From Dryococelus australis (lineage: Eukaryota > Arthropoda > Insecta > Phasmatodea > Phasmatidae), in assembly GCA_029891345.1 (NCBI GenBank), contig CM056993.1, positions 110,958,123 through 111,022,122 on the forward strand: a stretch of 64,000 bases of DNA, written 5' to 3'. The position numbers and the translations under genes are program-made. The notes beneath the pieces are model-generated. The model did not search any database. It had not been told where the DNA came from and saw only the letters and a list, made by a program, of their open reading frames with translations. Below are positions 1 through 63,624 of this stretch, piece after piece; position 1 is the first letter of the stretch; each line of letters starts with the position of its first letter.

Positions 1-2315
1 CTTCTGCTAGCTGATGCAAAGCTCTGAGAGCGAGAAATGGGGCCGAGCTAGCACTGTATGTAACAGTGTTAAGACGGTACACTTCGAGAGGCTGATCTTC
101 AGACTCCCTCCAAACGATGCGCTGGTAATCTCTATATGCATCAGCTACCAGAATTTGGCGGTACATTTGTTTTATATCACCTGTAAATACAATCATTGGA
201 ATTCAAAACTGAAGCAACACTTCTACTGTGTCCCTTTGAAGCTTAGGTCCAGTCAATAATACATCATTCAAAGACAAGCCAGAACTGGCCTTCGCAGATG
301 CATCAAACACGACACAAAGTTTGGTGGTGGTACTATCAAGTGTGTGCACACAGTGATGTGGGATGTAATAAAAGCGACATAAATTCACATCTGAATGGTC
401 AATACAACTCATATAACCTGAGTAAAAATAATCTTGCATAAATGAAACATAACCAGCCTTGAGATCTGGCTGGCATTTAAAACGACGTTCGAGTGAATGG
501 AAATGACGAAGTACTGTGGAGTAGGAGTTGCCTAGGACAGCGTCTGGGTTCTTGAAGGGAAGTACATCACTGTAGCTACCATTTTCATGACAAGCATAGC
601 CTTCTGCAAACAACTTTTCACAGAGCACATCATCTGGTGATGGTGTTGGTTTATCAGGAGGCAGTTCTTCCAGTTTCGAAAGTCGTTCCACCACAGTGCC
701 CAGCGATGGGCTTAACAAACTGGAAGCCGCAAAGAATGATGAAATATGTGGTATGATTGCAAAGAAATAAGACAAACTGCTGTCAACCTTTCCATCATGA
801 TCCAGCCAAAGTGCATGTCCAGAGCTACTGGAGTACCAGGCGGTCCTTCACACTTGCTTCCTTTCAATAAGTAGGGAAAAAGCTCTGCACCCAGCAGCAT
901 GTCAATTGACCCTGGAGTCGCAAAGGCTGGGTCTGCCAACTACAGATGGGCAAGATGTCTCCAGGCTTGGGGTCCACAGGCGCAGATGGGAGGTGTCCTG
1001 TTATGGGAGGTAACACTAAAGCATCTATTGAAAATACTGTCCCTGTCTGTCCATTTTCTTTCTACGAGGAATACCCAAGCAAGATAAGCAATTTGTGGAG
1101 ATGAAATTGGCTTTACTTCCAGAGTCCAGTAACACTCTGATGGGCTGGAAGGCGCCTGACATATCTTGTACATCAATTACAGCAGTTGACAGCATAACCA
1201 CAGCACTGCTTGGTGTCTTCAAAAATGTGGAGCACACAGCCACAGTATAACGTGTATCACCACTCGAGCTGCTATCTGGCACATCTACAGATTGTCCTGA
1301 TCCATCTGAGACATCCTCTTGAGTGGATGGTTCCGGGAAGTGCAGCAGGGAGTGATGCCGTGACTTGGAGTGACTATACGAGACTTCTGAGGGACAGTTT
1401 CTGCACTGGTGCGAGGGCTGCAAACAGTTCAAACATAGTTTAAGTTCCTTGACAAGTGCACATCTTTCCTTGTGTGGCTTCTGTTGAAAGTGGGGGCATT
1501 TGTACAACAAATGTGCTGGGTTGCACAAGCTGCGAAAAGGGGTAGGTTTCACCATAAAGACACTGGATGAATGGTAACCTTAGCCAGTTTACGATCTGCT
1601 GAAACCTGCACAGGTTTGATCTTTTAGGGTACCAGCCTAGATATTGATGCAACTGCTTCCATAGCACTGCAATGTTTTTTTAAAAACTGCACAATGGACT
1701 TGCAAGTGGGGAGCTCAGTGTCTCTCAGGGCCATCTTCCATTGTGTTTGAAGTGGGTCATCCAGGATGGGCAGTAAAATTAAGCCCCAGTGCTGCGGAGG
1801 AACCTTCAGAGCTTCCAGTGCTGCTACATTCTCTGTTACAACTGTCAGCATCTGTCGCAATGAGGTGGAGTTAGGTCGGGGTGATCAGCTACAAGAGCAC
1901 TGGACAAGTTAGAGAAGTTCACCCAGTCTTTTGCACATCCACTGAACTGTGGCAAGGAGATCTTGGGAAGTGATGCATTTACCTTCTGTGTGCTGGTAGC
2001 TAATGCCTGTGCTGCCTCCGAATTACTCGCAAGATATTCTACCATTGCCATAACATCGTAGTATTGATCTTCTTAGTTCAGCATGTGGGCTGCATGTGTA
2101 TCTTTATTGAAGCCTGTTAGTTGTTCTGCTACCATTTCTACAGTAATGTAATCTGATTCAAAGTTACATTTTATTTCAGGGACATCACGCACGTTTGCAC
2201 GGAATAAATTCCTTTTGGAGGGATCTGTACCAACACACTTAAAACTTAAAGAGGCCAAGCATGCGCTTGAGGCATCCTTCGGCCAATCGTAGACACAGTA
2301 TTGTTGCTTGAGCAT
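1..2315 (-). mobile_element. BEL/Pao LTR retrotransposon, 5' part, decayed
   Basis: Minus-strand remnants occur in the BEL/Pao order. At about 1950-1990 is a DUF1759-like gag segment (LPKISLPQFSG, DWVNFS). At about 1480-1360 is a zinc-knuckle/linker block (KLCLNCLQPSHQCRNC, then HHSLLH). At about 1100-1080 is an aspartic protease signature, LLDSGSKANFIS. From 775 down is the RT N-terminus (NPDAVLGNS, HSLERRF, CVVFDASAKASSG), continuing to FTGDIKQMYRQI near the left edge. At least four frame breaks separate these pieces, so it is dead. RNase H, integrase and the 3' LTR would lie left of position 1. It is antisense to the host gene. Confidence 0.88.
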
Positions 2316-2351
2316 CGCCTATGATTAAAGTTGCTACAATGGGCAATAACG

Positions 2352-3004
2352 TGTCCACAAACTACGTATCATAATACAAGAGTTTGTTCATTTTTCGTAG
2401 CGCACCACAATGAGAGATATGAAAACACCTGGCGGGAAAAATACGTAACCTAACAAAAAAACGTGATCGTGGCACGAATCGTCTAACTGTAAAAGGTTGA
2501 TGACATCAAGTGATAAGAATATACGTACCAGTGAAATACGAAAAATAAAAAAGAATAAAACACACATAACCAAATCCAGAATACAGAAGCTGTCGAAGCC
2601 AAGTAACGCACACAACAAACAAAGAAAACGGCTTTCGCGCTCACACAAACACGATATCCCAAGTCAAAAAACTGCGCTAATGTTCACTGTTTGTCATATT
2701 ATACAATCTGAGTGTGAGTTGTTAAGTTCACTGCCGATAATCACACTTTTCCATCATGCATGTGCTCGCTATGCAAAGTGAAATCACAACAGATATACGA
2801 GCCCACAACAAACAAAACAAATATCAAATACACACACCGGCGCATATCCGACCCGAAAGGACCAAATGTTTGGGCTCGAGAACAATATGTATTGTATTGT
2901 AACGAAAAACATTTCAAGTTGCGACTTCGACACGAAAACAAAGCCGAAACTGGTCTTGTAGATTCTGGCAGCGCCGCTCCAGGCTGATGGCGCCACCATC
3001 GACA
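2352..3004 (-). repeat. Possible 5' LTR of the BEL/Pao element
   Basis: Read on the minus strand, this 653-bp block begins TGTCGATGGTGG at 3004 and ends TTTGTGGACA at 2352, giving short inverted ends TGTC/GACA, and it lies directly upstream of the gag remnant as a 5' LTR should. The second LTR is outside the window, so identity between LTRs cannot be tested, and I do not recognise a primer-binding site just after 2352. The boundaries are an inference. Confidence 0.35.
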
Positions 3005-3433
3005 GTGTTGCCGTAATGTGGCAGGAAATTTAAACTAGTTCAAACGGACCCATGGCCCAAACATATATATTTGTTAATTGAAACTGTGAAATTATTATAA
3101 AAGATTTGCTTACTCTTACACTTATATGCATTAAAAAAGAAGTAAGCAAAAAATAATTATTATTTACATATACCTAACACTTCTAATTCAGCCATAAGCC
3201 ATTGAAGTAATTTTCCCCTGTTGTTACCAACTTAATGGAGGTGCATGTCAGTCATTGTGCTGCTAAAATATATACAAGTAAGGGCTGTGGCATTTTTCAA
3301 ATGTTGATTTTAAAAGTGCTCAGTTAACCGTGAGCGAGCAGCCTGTGCTATATTTGAGTGAAAGGAAGCAGATTGGCCTCAGCTGCTATGTGATGTTGCG
3401 TGATGTGTTGAGAGAGTGTTTGTGTATTGTTAG

Positions 3434-55335
<51,902 letters not shown>

Positions 55336-56529
55336 GTAAGTTGTCTTCTGGACAGTTTACAGTATTCTTGGAGGTGTTAGTTTCAAATTGCATGACAACT
55401 TATATTTGAGATACGGAAAGAAAGTAAAACAAGAGCCAAAAGTAATTTGAAAGAAACATATATAATCAGACACTTTATATGATTTACCTCCAAGAGTTTA
55501 GTGCATTGTGAATTTTATTTCATATGCCCCAGATGTCCAATATGCCCCAGTTGATTTCTTGCCACATGACTTGAAGTTTAGCATCTTGGCATAAAACCAA
55601 TATCATTTTATTTCAGAGATCTTAATGACGTGTGAAAGTGTAGATAAATACAAATACACAGTTTGTTTATACTCCCCACAAAACCAGATGCTTGATATTG
55701 GTAATAGTCATCTTCATGGTAAAAGAAGGGACTGTAGATTTGATCTCCCATGGGGTACAAGCCAATTAGTTTTTGTACTTTCAAGAAAATGTCTATTGAA
55801 TGGTTAGGCATTGTGAATTTTAATACTCTAATATGCAGTTTTAGATGTTGACCATACAAGCAATGTCAAATGTGTTCTCATTTCTCGAAATTATTGAGTT
55901 AAGTAACCCATCATCTTCTGTACACTGCACAACTCTTGTAAGGGTTTTCACCATACCAACGTAGATGGAATACCGTAGGTATTACTTTGTATAAAGCACA
56001 GAAAATTGAATATACATAAAAATATTTCTGCCATGAATAACTGAAGCATTTTGGGAAACGTCTGAAAATTCTTCTGAATTGATGTGATGAACATTGCTTC
56101 TACAAGCATCTATTCTGCATTTACGAAAAAAGTCATTTTGATCTTTCTAACTCAGGAGTTCTCATGTTGGAGCTTATTGCACTTCACTTGCACAAAAATT
56201 ATTTCTTTGTTTTTATAATTATATTTTGAAATTACATATGTCCTTCAATAACAAAACAACTCGTTTTCAACTTTTAAATATATTTTTGAAACATGGGTTT
56301 TTGACTGTAGGGGAGTATAGGGTCGTTGTGCCACCGTAGAAAAAAATTGATGTAACCGTAGAAAAAAATTGATGTAACCATCAACAGGTGATGGACTGAC
56401 TGGAAGTAAACAGTTATACCTGACTGTTGGGGTTTTAGCTTAAACTGCTTACTATTAAATATATGGGGAACTAATTTTTTTTTTAGAAATAATTACAATG
56501 TATTTTTAAGTTCCTATGCCATAATATAT
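55336..56529 (+). other. Start of the last intron, small tandem repeat only
   Basis: AT-rich. A 21-bp phrase, CCGTAGAAAAAAATTGATGTAA in part, is duplicated in tandem at about 56334-56376. Nothing else was recognised. Confidence 0.65.
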
Positions 56530-57552
56530 AGGATATCTGAAGAAAAGTCTTTTCCTGATTACAAACTATATTAATATCCACTATATGTAAGATTGAGATG
56601 TCGAACTAGTGCCAAAATTTTGGCAAACCAAGTTTTTGTTGCAACAGGACAACACATCAATAAGTGTCTACGTGAGCATATCTAGTCAATATTTAATTTC
56701 TGTCCATACATTAGCCAACATCACAGGAGTGTGGAGGCCAAGCTGTCAGGCCATCACAATTGATCCATCGTCCAGGAAAAGTCATATTAAGATGGACATG
56801 AACCTCCAAATCTGAATGAGGCAGTGTACCATCTTGACGAAAAATTACCTCTAAGCAACTGAGGAACAGCAGACAATTGCAACATGTCCAGATACACTAG
56901 AGATGTAATAGTGCCCTCAACAACAAAGAATGGTCCAATATTTTTTTCATGCTAAAGTGCACACCAAACATTCACTTTTAGGCTGCCTCTAGTACACTCT
57001 TGACTCCTCACCAAGGGGCTCTGAATCCCAACTACGCACATTATGCCGGTTCACTACACCACTGACAATAAAGGTCGCCTTGTCAGGAAAAGCAACATGT
57101 TGGAGATAGCCATCATCACCTTCAATATGTGATAACATTTCAACTGCAAAGTCATACAGACGCTTTAAAGGACTGTTTCACTGCTTCCACACTTTCAGCT
57201 GAGGTTGATGGTAGACCTGTTCTTGTTAAGTCAGCAACTTGAACGTGTCATACCACAACTTAATGCTTTTGAAATTGGGCCGCATCTTTCCATACGTTGT
57301 CTGGACGTTCTTCTGCACTGTTATTGGTGACAGTGTCTCGTGATACCAGAGGACACACTGAGCTTTTTCTTGATTTGTGAATATGTCCAGTTTCCTGAAC
57401 TCTGCAACTGCTACACTGAAATCACATTGCTGAAACATGCAACAAAAATGTTGTTAGTTTTCCAACATTTTTGCACCAGTTTCACATCTCTATCTTAAAT
57501 ATAGCGGTTATAAATAAAGTTTGTAATGAGGGAAAGACTTTTTGGACATCCT
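56530..57552 (-). mobile_element. Mariner/IS630-like transposon with dead transposase
   Basis: Long terminal inverted repeats of about 90 bp bound the element: AGGATATCTGAAGAAAAGTC at 56530 against AGGATGTCCAAAAAGTCTTT read from 57552, both followed by TTACAAACT and GAGATGT. The minus-strand transposase begins near 57438 with a helix-turn-helix of the DUF4817 type (FTNQEKAQCVLWYHE). It continues DKATFIVSGVVNRHNVRSW at about 57075 and ends with FPGRWINCDG and AWPPHS near 56760. Stops and shifts between these motifs show it is inactive. Family knowledge: this type is common in arthropods. Confidence 0.88.
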
Positions 57553-57663
57553 GTAAATTTTTTTATTTGGTACTTGTTAGACTACATTACAGAAATGAAC
57601 AAGTCATATACCAAACATAGCCTTTGGCTGATTTGTAGTCACTGCATTCAGTGAGCCAATTTT

Positions 57664-58142
57664 TAGAGTTGTACGAGTGTGACTTTTTCTCACAAAATGA
57701 AAACGAAAGATATGGTATGAACTTTCGTGACATTGAAATGAAAATGAAAAATAATGTCATTAGATCTCAGCATTAACGAAAGATTAATGAATTTTGTAAA
57801 ATTTTAGTAAGTTATTCGTTACAACAAATTTGTTGCAAAATCAAACCTAAAAAAAATGTAGGATATTGAGTATTTACCACAGGAGGTCTTGCCTACAATT
57901 AAATTTTCATTTTGTGTAGTTATTTCAGTTAGAAAATTATGAAAACGAACAAGATGATTTACAGGCAAAAATTTTCTATGCTGGTGCACTAAATAAACAT
58001 TCATTAAACACCCGAAAATTCATCGAAATTGATCATTTTCATTTTGTTTCAACTTTCGGTAACCAAATTTCTTACCGAAATGAAAAAGAAAGTTGTCATT
58101 TTTCATTTTCGTTTCTGTATACAGAATATTCACACAACTCTA
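57664..58142. mobile_element. 479-bp hAT-type MITE
   Basis: The ends TAGAGTTGTACGAGTGTGA and, inverted, TAGAGTTGTGTGAATATTC match over the first nine bases and again in GTGA. The 7-bp CCAATTT lies directly outside both ends (57657-57663 and 58143-58149); hAT elements usually make 8 bp, so one base may have changed. The interior is rich in GAAAATGAAAA-type purine phrases. The first eight bases equal those of the 15- and 31-kb hAT copies, but the interior does not. Confidence 0.75.
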
Positions 58143-59234
58143 CCAATTTGGCACAAACAGTGCTTCTGAACCATAATTTATTTTTTATTCACATTTTTTG
58201 CATATAACACATTAACATATGCTGTATGTCAACATCACTTGGTCAATGTCGTTATCCTCATTGCCATCACACAGATTATTTTCACTTCTCTTCCTCATTT
58301 GAAGACCTTTTTTGCTTGTCTTGAATGTTTGTTTGTCAATTTGCTCTTCTTCCTCTTTTCTGGTTCAGTAAACTTATTTGTTACCAGTACTGCTTTCATT
58401 TTTTACATATTGATTTCTTCAAAGTAGGCCTTCATTGTTCTCAGAGTGATGATCTCTAGTTGCTGCTTTCTTTCTCATGTATGCCTACATGTGTGTCTGC
58501 TAATATACATGTTTATATGTGTGTGTGTGTGTGTGTATTGTGTATGTTTACTTTCTCAAATGGGAACAAAAACTGTTCACTTAAATTCTTAAAAAAAAAG
58601 GAAAATTATTATTTACGGTTGGTGTTATGAATTTATTTGCAGGACATTTGTATGTTCTTCCGTATCTTTTTAGCACTGTAAAGACACCTCTCCTGGAACC
58701 AATATAATATGACTATAGCAGGTGTACAACATGTGTCTGCGAGGTTTGCCGCTCATCTGTCACACCTCTCTGTAATCTCATTGTTCGTGAAAACCATGCT
58801 GTTTGATTTAGCTACTGTGCAGTGTCAGTTGACTGAGGACAATCAGGAACCCATATTTAACTAGTGTCTAAAACTTTGAATTTGTGTTTGTGATGTGGCC
58901 TAGCATGCCACATGTTGCTGAGAAAAACTTTTCAGTACTCCACAAAAATTATTAAAGGTTCAAATTATCAAGTGTGTAATGCATTTGTGTTTCAAATGCA
59001 ATAAAAAATTCAATTTTTAGTTAGAGATATGATAATTTTTTTAATGTTCAGAAATAAGTATTCTATTGGCAGAAACAAAAATCATAAAAATTATTTTGGA
59101 GACATGTGGCATGGTTTCTCTGGCTACATCACATTTTCTTGTGCAGTTTGTTCTCAAAGTATTTAATGAAAATGAGTTTCCTTAAATGTTGAAAAGCTTT
59201 AATGATATTACAGAAATATTTTTCATAAATCCAG
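58143..59234 (+). other. Intron between MITE and LINE, no feature recognised
   Basis: AT-rich with a short (TG)n at about 58516-58534. No coding motif was seen. Confidence 0.65.
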
Positions 59235-59882
59235 TGCCACCCAACTGTGAGAAACCATTAACAGGGTGGCACATACATAAGAACATTTAACATACAGACA
59301 AATATGACAAAAAAATACAAATAACAGTACAGAAAACAAAAACAAACACAGAGATATATAACATGTAGAGAGAAATAATTAAAAAACAAAAAACTGAGGA
59401 AATATAAAAAGTTATTCACAAAAACGTAATTTAAAAAAAAATACACAATATTTGAGTTGAAATTACTTCAGTGTTAACGTGTGGGTTACAAAATGTTTAT
59501 AAAGATCCTGAAAAAGAATATTTTTACCAGAGAAGGGGTCAAAATTTGAAAAATATTTATTAAAATTACTTACACATCTATTCACTAAATATTTTTTGTG
59601 ACCTAAAGCAGAAAAAGTATTTGACATTCTATGAGTACAGAGAGGTGCTTTTAAACCAAATTTTTTACTAATAGGTAAACATGATAGATAATTTAAAAAC
59701 ACATTGATTAAAAAAAGAGAATCCATAATGGCTCTACGATCAGTTAAAGATAATGCTTTATATTTAACTAATTCATTGTTATAATCATAATCTATTTGTG
59801 ATGAATATCTATGAGCTAATAGTCTAAAAACATTCTTTTATATGGTCTCTATTCTACTTGCATCAGTTACAGTAACATAGTT

Positions 59883-60817
59883 CTATACTATACTATAGCA
59901 ATATTCTAATTTAGATCTAATTAAAGCATTATATAAACAAAGTAAGGAGTCTGGTGATGTGGCAGAGAAACTTGTAAATTTAATTGAACCTAATGTTCTA
60001 CTAATGTTATTTATTAAGTTATCAATATGTACATGAAAAAACAATTTAGAATCTAAAATTATACCCAAGTCTTGTACATGTTTAACTCTTTTTATAAGAG
60101 TATTATCAACATAATATTTATAAAATAACAAATTAGTTTTAGGAGTAAAGGTAATACATATTGTTTTCATTATATTTAATCTCATATCATTATTGATACC
60201 ACAATTGTTAATTGCTGTAATATCATTTTGTAACTTAGCACAGTCTGGCTACTTTTAATACACTTATAGATATTAAGATCATCGGCATAAAGAAGTGCAC
60301 TGGAGTGACATATTACACCGAAGATATCATTCACAACTATATTAAAAATTAGTGGTCCTAGGGTGCTTCCTTGAGGCACCCAAGAAGAAACGATATTTGA
60401 ACTAGAAAAACAGTTTTTGAGTTTAACTACAAAAGTTCTATTTGAAAAATAATTTGTAAACCAATTAATATAAAGGGTATTAAGACCAAAGGATTGTAAT
60501 TTTTGAAGTATAATATAGTGTTGACATGTATCAAAGGCCTTCTGAAGATCAAAATAAATTACATCTATTTGTTGCCTATTAGTAATTTCAGAATATAATT
60601 TATCTACAAAACTAAATAAATTGGTAGCTGTTGTTTTGCCTATTTGAAAGCTATGTTGGCATTCAGTAATTAAATTTTTTGTAGTAAAAGAAAGATGTTT
60701 AAAGATCACCATCTCAAAGACTTTGGAAAAAGCACACAATAAAGATATAGGCCTATAGTTGTTCACGTCTCTTCTGTTTTCTTTTTTGAAAAGGCACAAC
60801 ATCGCGCTTACAAACAA
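59883..60817 (-). pseudogene. LINE reverse transcriptase
   Basis: The 211-residue frame 60817-60182 carries NNYRPISLLCAFSKVFEMVI (the RPISLL motif), YFDLQKAFDT (motif A), VPQGSTLGPLIFNIVVND (motif B) and the active-site box LLYADDLNIYK. After a frameshift, 60185-59883 continues with ICITFTPK, LGIILDSKLFFHVHI and RSKLEYC. The active-site residues are intact although the gene is broken. It synthesises cDNA in active relatives. Confidence 0.92.
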
Positions 60818-61001
60818 CAGGATGTATACCGCTAACTAAAGTTAAAGATATGGGTTAATATTGGAGTGAAAACAAGAGAGCAACCTTTAATAATAAAATT
60901 AGGGATTTCATCACAGCCAGTTGACTTGCTACTTTTGAGCTTTTTAATGGCCCGGAGAACTAATCCATGAGTTATGTCCGGAATATCAATATTAATATTA
61001 T

Positions 61002-61634
61002 TTATTCTACCAATATGGTGTTCATGGGCATTAATATTAAATGGTACGTATTTCTTAACAAAATGCTGCGCAAAATATTAACCAAACGTGCGGGATCTTG
61101 AACTGTACATCTATCTACATTTAATGTAAGGGGTTCTTTGTACCCGGATTTCATAAGTTTAACATATTTCCAAAATTTATTTGGCTCACATTTCAATTAT
61201 TGGTAATTTGTGTTTGCCAAGCTTTTTTTTGCCATTTTTATTTTTACCTTGACCAATTTCCTTAAATCAGAAAAACGAAGATAGGTAACATGTGATATCC
61301 ATTTTGTATAAAGTCTATGACAGTGTACTTTCTTTTTAATCAAATTAATAATATCTTTTGTAAACCAGATCGGGTATTTATTTTTATGAATTTTGGATTT
61401 AGGTATATATACGTTAATTAGCATTTGTAGTTTATTGGTTAAGAAATCAACCATTAGATTCATATCCTCCGTTGAAAAAATTGGGCTCCAATCAAAACTG
61501 TTAATTACCAGATATAGCAATAAGTAATCACCCTTTTGATAATTTCTATAATATGTTTTATTGTTATTTTGAAAATTGTCAAAGTCAAAAGAATATTGGC
61601 AACACAAAGCCGGATGATATTTATGTTCCTCCAC
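61002..61634 (-). pseudogene. LINE ORF2 linker region
   Basis: Two open stretches in one frame (61634-61197 and 61196-61002) separated by a single stop after ANTNYQ. The motif CEPNKFWKYVKLMKS matches the conserved pre-RT segment of Jockey/CR1-type ORF2 proteins. The frame differs from both the endonuclease and the RT, so at least one indel lies on each side. Confidence 0.75.
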
Positions 61635-61671
61635 GAGTGGATCTAACGATTTATCAACAGTAGTATAAAAA

Positions 61672-62295
61672 TTACCAAATACTAAATCTAATGTCAGAAA
61701 ATGTATTAGTCAGATTGTATTGTTCTAAGTTAAGTAAACTTACTGATTGAAGTAAAGATTGACCTTTTAGTTTATTGTAGTAATAGGGAATATTTTGTAC
61801 ATGAAAAGTATTCCAATCTATGCCGGAAAGATTGAAGTCGCCTACAATTATTATTTGATGAGGGTAGCTACCTAATTTAGATTGTAGAAAAGTGAAATAA
61901 TTTTTAAAAGTCTCTACTGGTAATTGTGGAGGAAGATATATATTTCCGATTAGCAATTTATTAGTGCTATTAATACAAAAGTCTACCCAAATTGATTCAG
62001 TATATTCTTGAGAAAAATCAAATTTTTATTCAAACATAGAAAAATGCTTATCATTTACCGGTAATAATACTCCACCTCCTCTGTGGAGGTTAGTTATATT
62101 AGCATCACGATCATTACGAAAAACAGTAAAATGCTCAGGAAAGTAATGCACAGTTATACTAAGGTTATTGAACCAAGTTTCCGTCAGACATATTAAAGAG
62201 TAATCAGTACTTAAAATATTATGTGAGAAATCAAGTGCTTTGGTTCTGAGACCCCTTACATTTTGATAGTACAGTTCAAAAACCCATGTCAGCAT
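61672..62295 (-). pseudogene. LINE AP-type endonuclease, split by one stop
   Basis: Motifs in order: YYQNVRGLRTK at the N-terminus, LICLTETWFNN with the catalytic Glu, HRGGGVLL, and VGDFNLSGIDW with the Asp/Asn pair. The two open parts (62295-62026 and 61956-61672) are in the same frame, interrupted by a stop near 62023. The domain nicks target DNA during target-primed reverse transcription. Confidence 0.88.
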
Positions 62296-62426
62296 CAGTA
62301 TATTTTAAAAGCACCTCTGTCTGCCTATACATTATTTAACTAAGGGTTCAACTCCTCCCGTTGCTTCTACAGGGTTGTTCGGCAGGTGTAGAGGGGGAGA
62401 CCTTATCAGGAGTAAATATTTGGCCA

Positions 62427-63588
62427 TTAAGTAATCTCCCTTAGAGTGGGCTGATAAGACAGCCAGAAGGCCAAAAAAACAGTATTGAAAATATGTTCAA
62501 AATCCTCTTCCGCAACTGTGATGTAAAAGGATGAATAAGAATTATATTTAGTTTTAAGCTTTGCTACCTTCAAATTTGTTACTTTGATTTCTTGATTGAT
62601 ATAAAAAATTAAGTCTCTGCCTTGCACTTCAGGTGCAAAAGCGAGACAAACAGGGCTTTCAAGCGAGGTCGAACCACCTTTGGTACAGTTTTGATGATCA
62701 CATTATTGCAGACACCCGGCTGTACTTGTTTCCTTGGTGCCGCAGTTCTAGTTGTGGACGAGCCGCTAGCCATGGAGGCCTTCATGCCAGGCCTGCTGAC
62801 TACGTTGAACCTGTCATCGTCAGCAGCTGGCTTTTGTGATTCTTGCTGATCTGTGTTATTGGAGTCCTTGATATTCACCGGTGCTGCCAACTGGACTTTA
62901 CCCTGCAGAAATTTATTGTTCTTGTCACTAGTGCCAGGAGAGTCTGACTTTTTACCAAATTGCATCACTATAAGATTTTATCTGCGCACTATTTTGTGAA
63001 AAACACCAATGTTTTGATTATTTCAACATTATTACCACAATTTCCACACTTCTTTTTATTTGCAATTTGCAAGCTTTCAAACACAGCTTGCAAAAGCGAG
63101 TTGTCCTCGTTCAGTTCCTTAACTTCTTTAGAAAGATCTTCTATCTTGCTACATAATATTTTGAACATAGAAAAAATAGAGGAATCCATTGATTCCGCTA
63201 TTTTGGAAGACATATTTGTAGGAATCTTGGAATCCGATGATGTAGAAGAGTCTTGGTCCCCTAACGATATTACTAGGTTTACGTCACCACGTTTATTTTC
63301 ACCACTACTATTTGCCTTTCTTCTAGGTGAGAAACCAAACATAGTACAGTGTTTGTTCTTAGTGCATTTTTCACAGAAGTATTTGTCCTCGTTACTCGTG
63401 CCAGTGCAGCTGCAGTGATACCTAGTCCCGCACGAGCCCGCACACTTAACAAACTCTTGTCTGCCAAAGAATGGTTCACCACATAATTCACATATATCTT
63501 CACTAGAGGGCATGTAGAAGCCCCTAAAGTCTAAACGTATCTGTGTTTCTGACACTTTTCTTACAATATCTTTGAAGAAGCACAGCAA
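62427..63588 (-). pseudogene. LINE ORF1 with PHD-like zinc finger
   Basis: The first frame is 199 residues from a Met at 63588. It contains a Cys4-His-Cys3-type finger: CELCG at about residues 33-37, CAGSCGTRYHCSC at about 49-61 and CEKC near 73-76. A serine-rich linker and a coiled-coil-like stretch (KIEDLSKEVKELNEDNSLLQ) follow. A shift leads to a second frame (62968-62609) and another to VAKLKTKYNSYSSFYITVAE, a conserved ORF1 C-terminal motif in insect LINEs by recollection. Such ORF1 proteins bind element RNA; the PHD role is unproven. Confidence 0.75.
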
Positions 63589-63624
63589 AACTCAGGAATG
63601 AAATCGCTGCATATCCTTCTCAGA

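Larger units (their letters stand above)
59235..63600 (-). mobile_element. Near full-length non-LTR retrotransposon (LINE), copy 1
   Basis: All main LINE parts occur in order on the minus strand: ORF1 with a PHD-like finger (63588-62427, two frames), AP endonuclease (62295-61672), a linker, reverse transcriptase (about 61000-59883), the RT C-terminal region (59726-59463) and a 3' UTR ending near CCAGTGCCACCC at 59235. At least six stops or frameshifts make it inactive. The PHD-type ORF1 and YADD-type RT suggest the CR1/Jockey group, but clade placement needs a tree. The 5' end directly abuts the 3' end of another copy. Confidence 0.9.

Noticed and set aside
203-775. Endogenous retrovirus with an envelope gene
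   Set aside because: The motifs are those of a BEL/Pao retrotransposon pol; no envelope-like frame is visible, and the 3' part is outside the window.
62622-63418. Plus-strand open frames of 75-152 residues
   Set aside because: They are antisense shadows of the LINE ORF1, which carries the recognisable zinc finger on the minus strand.
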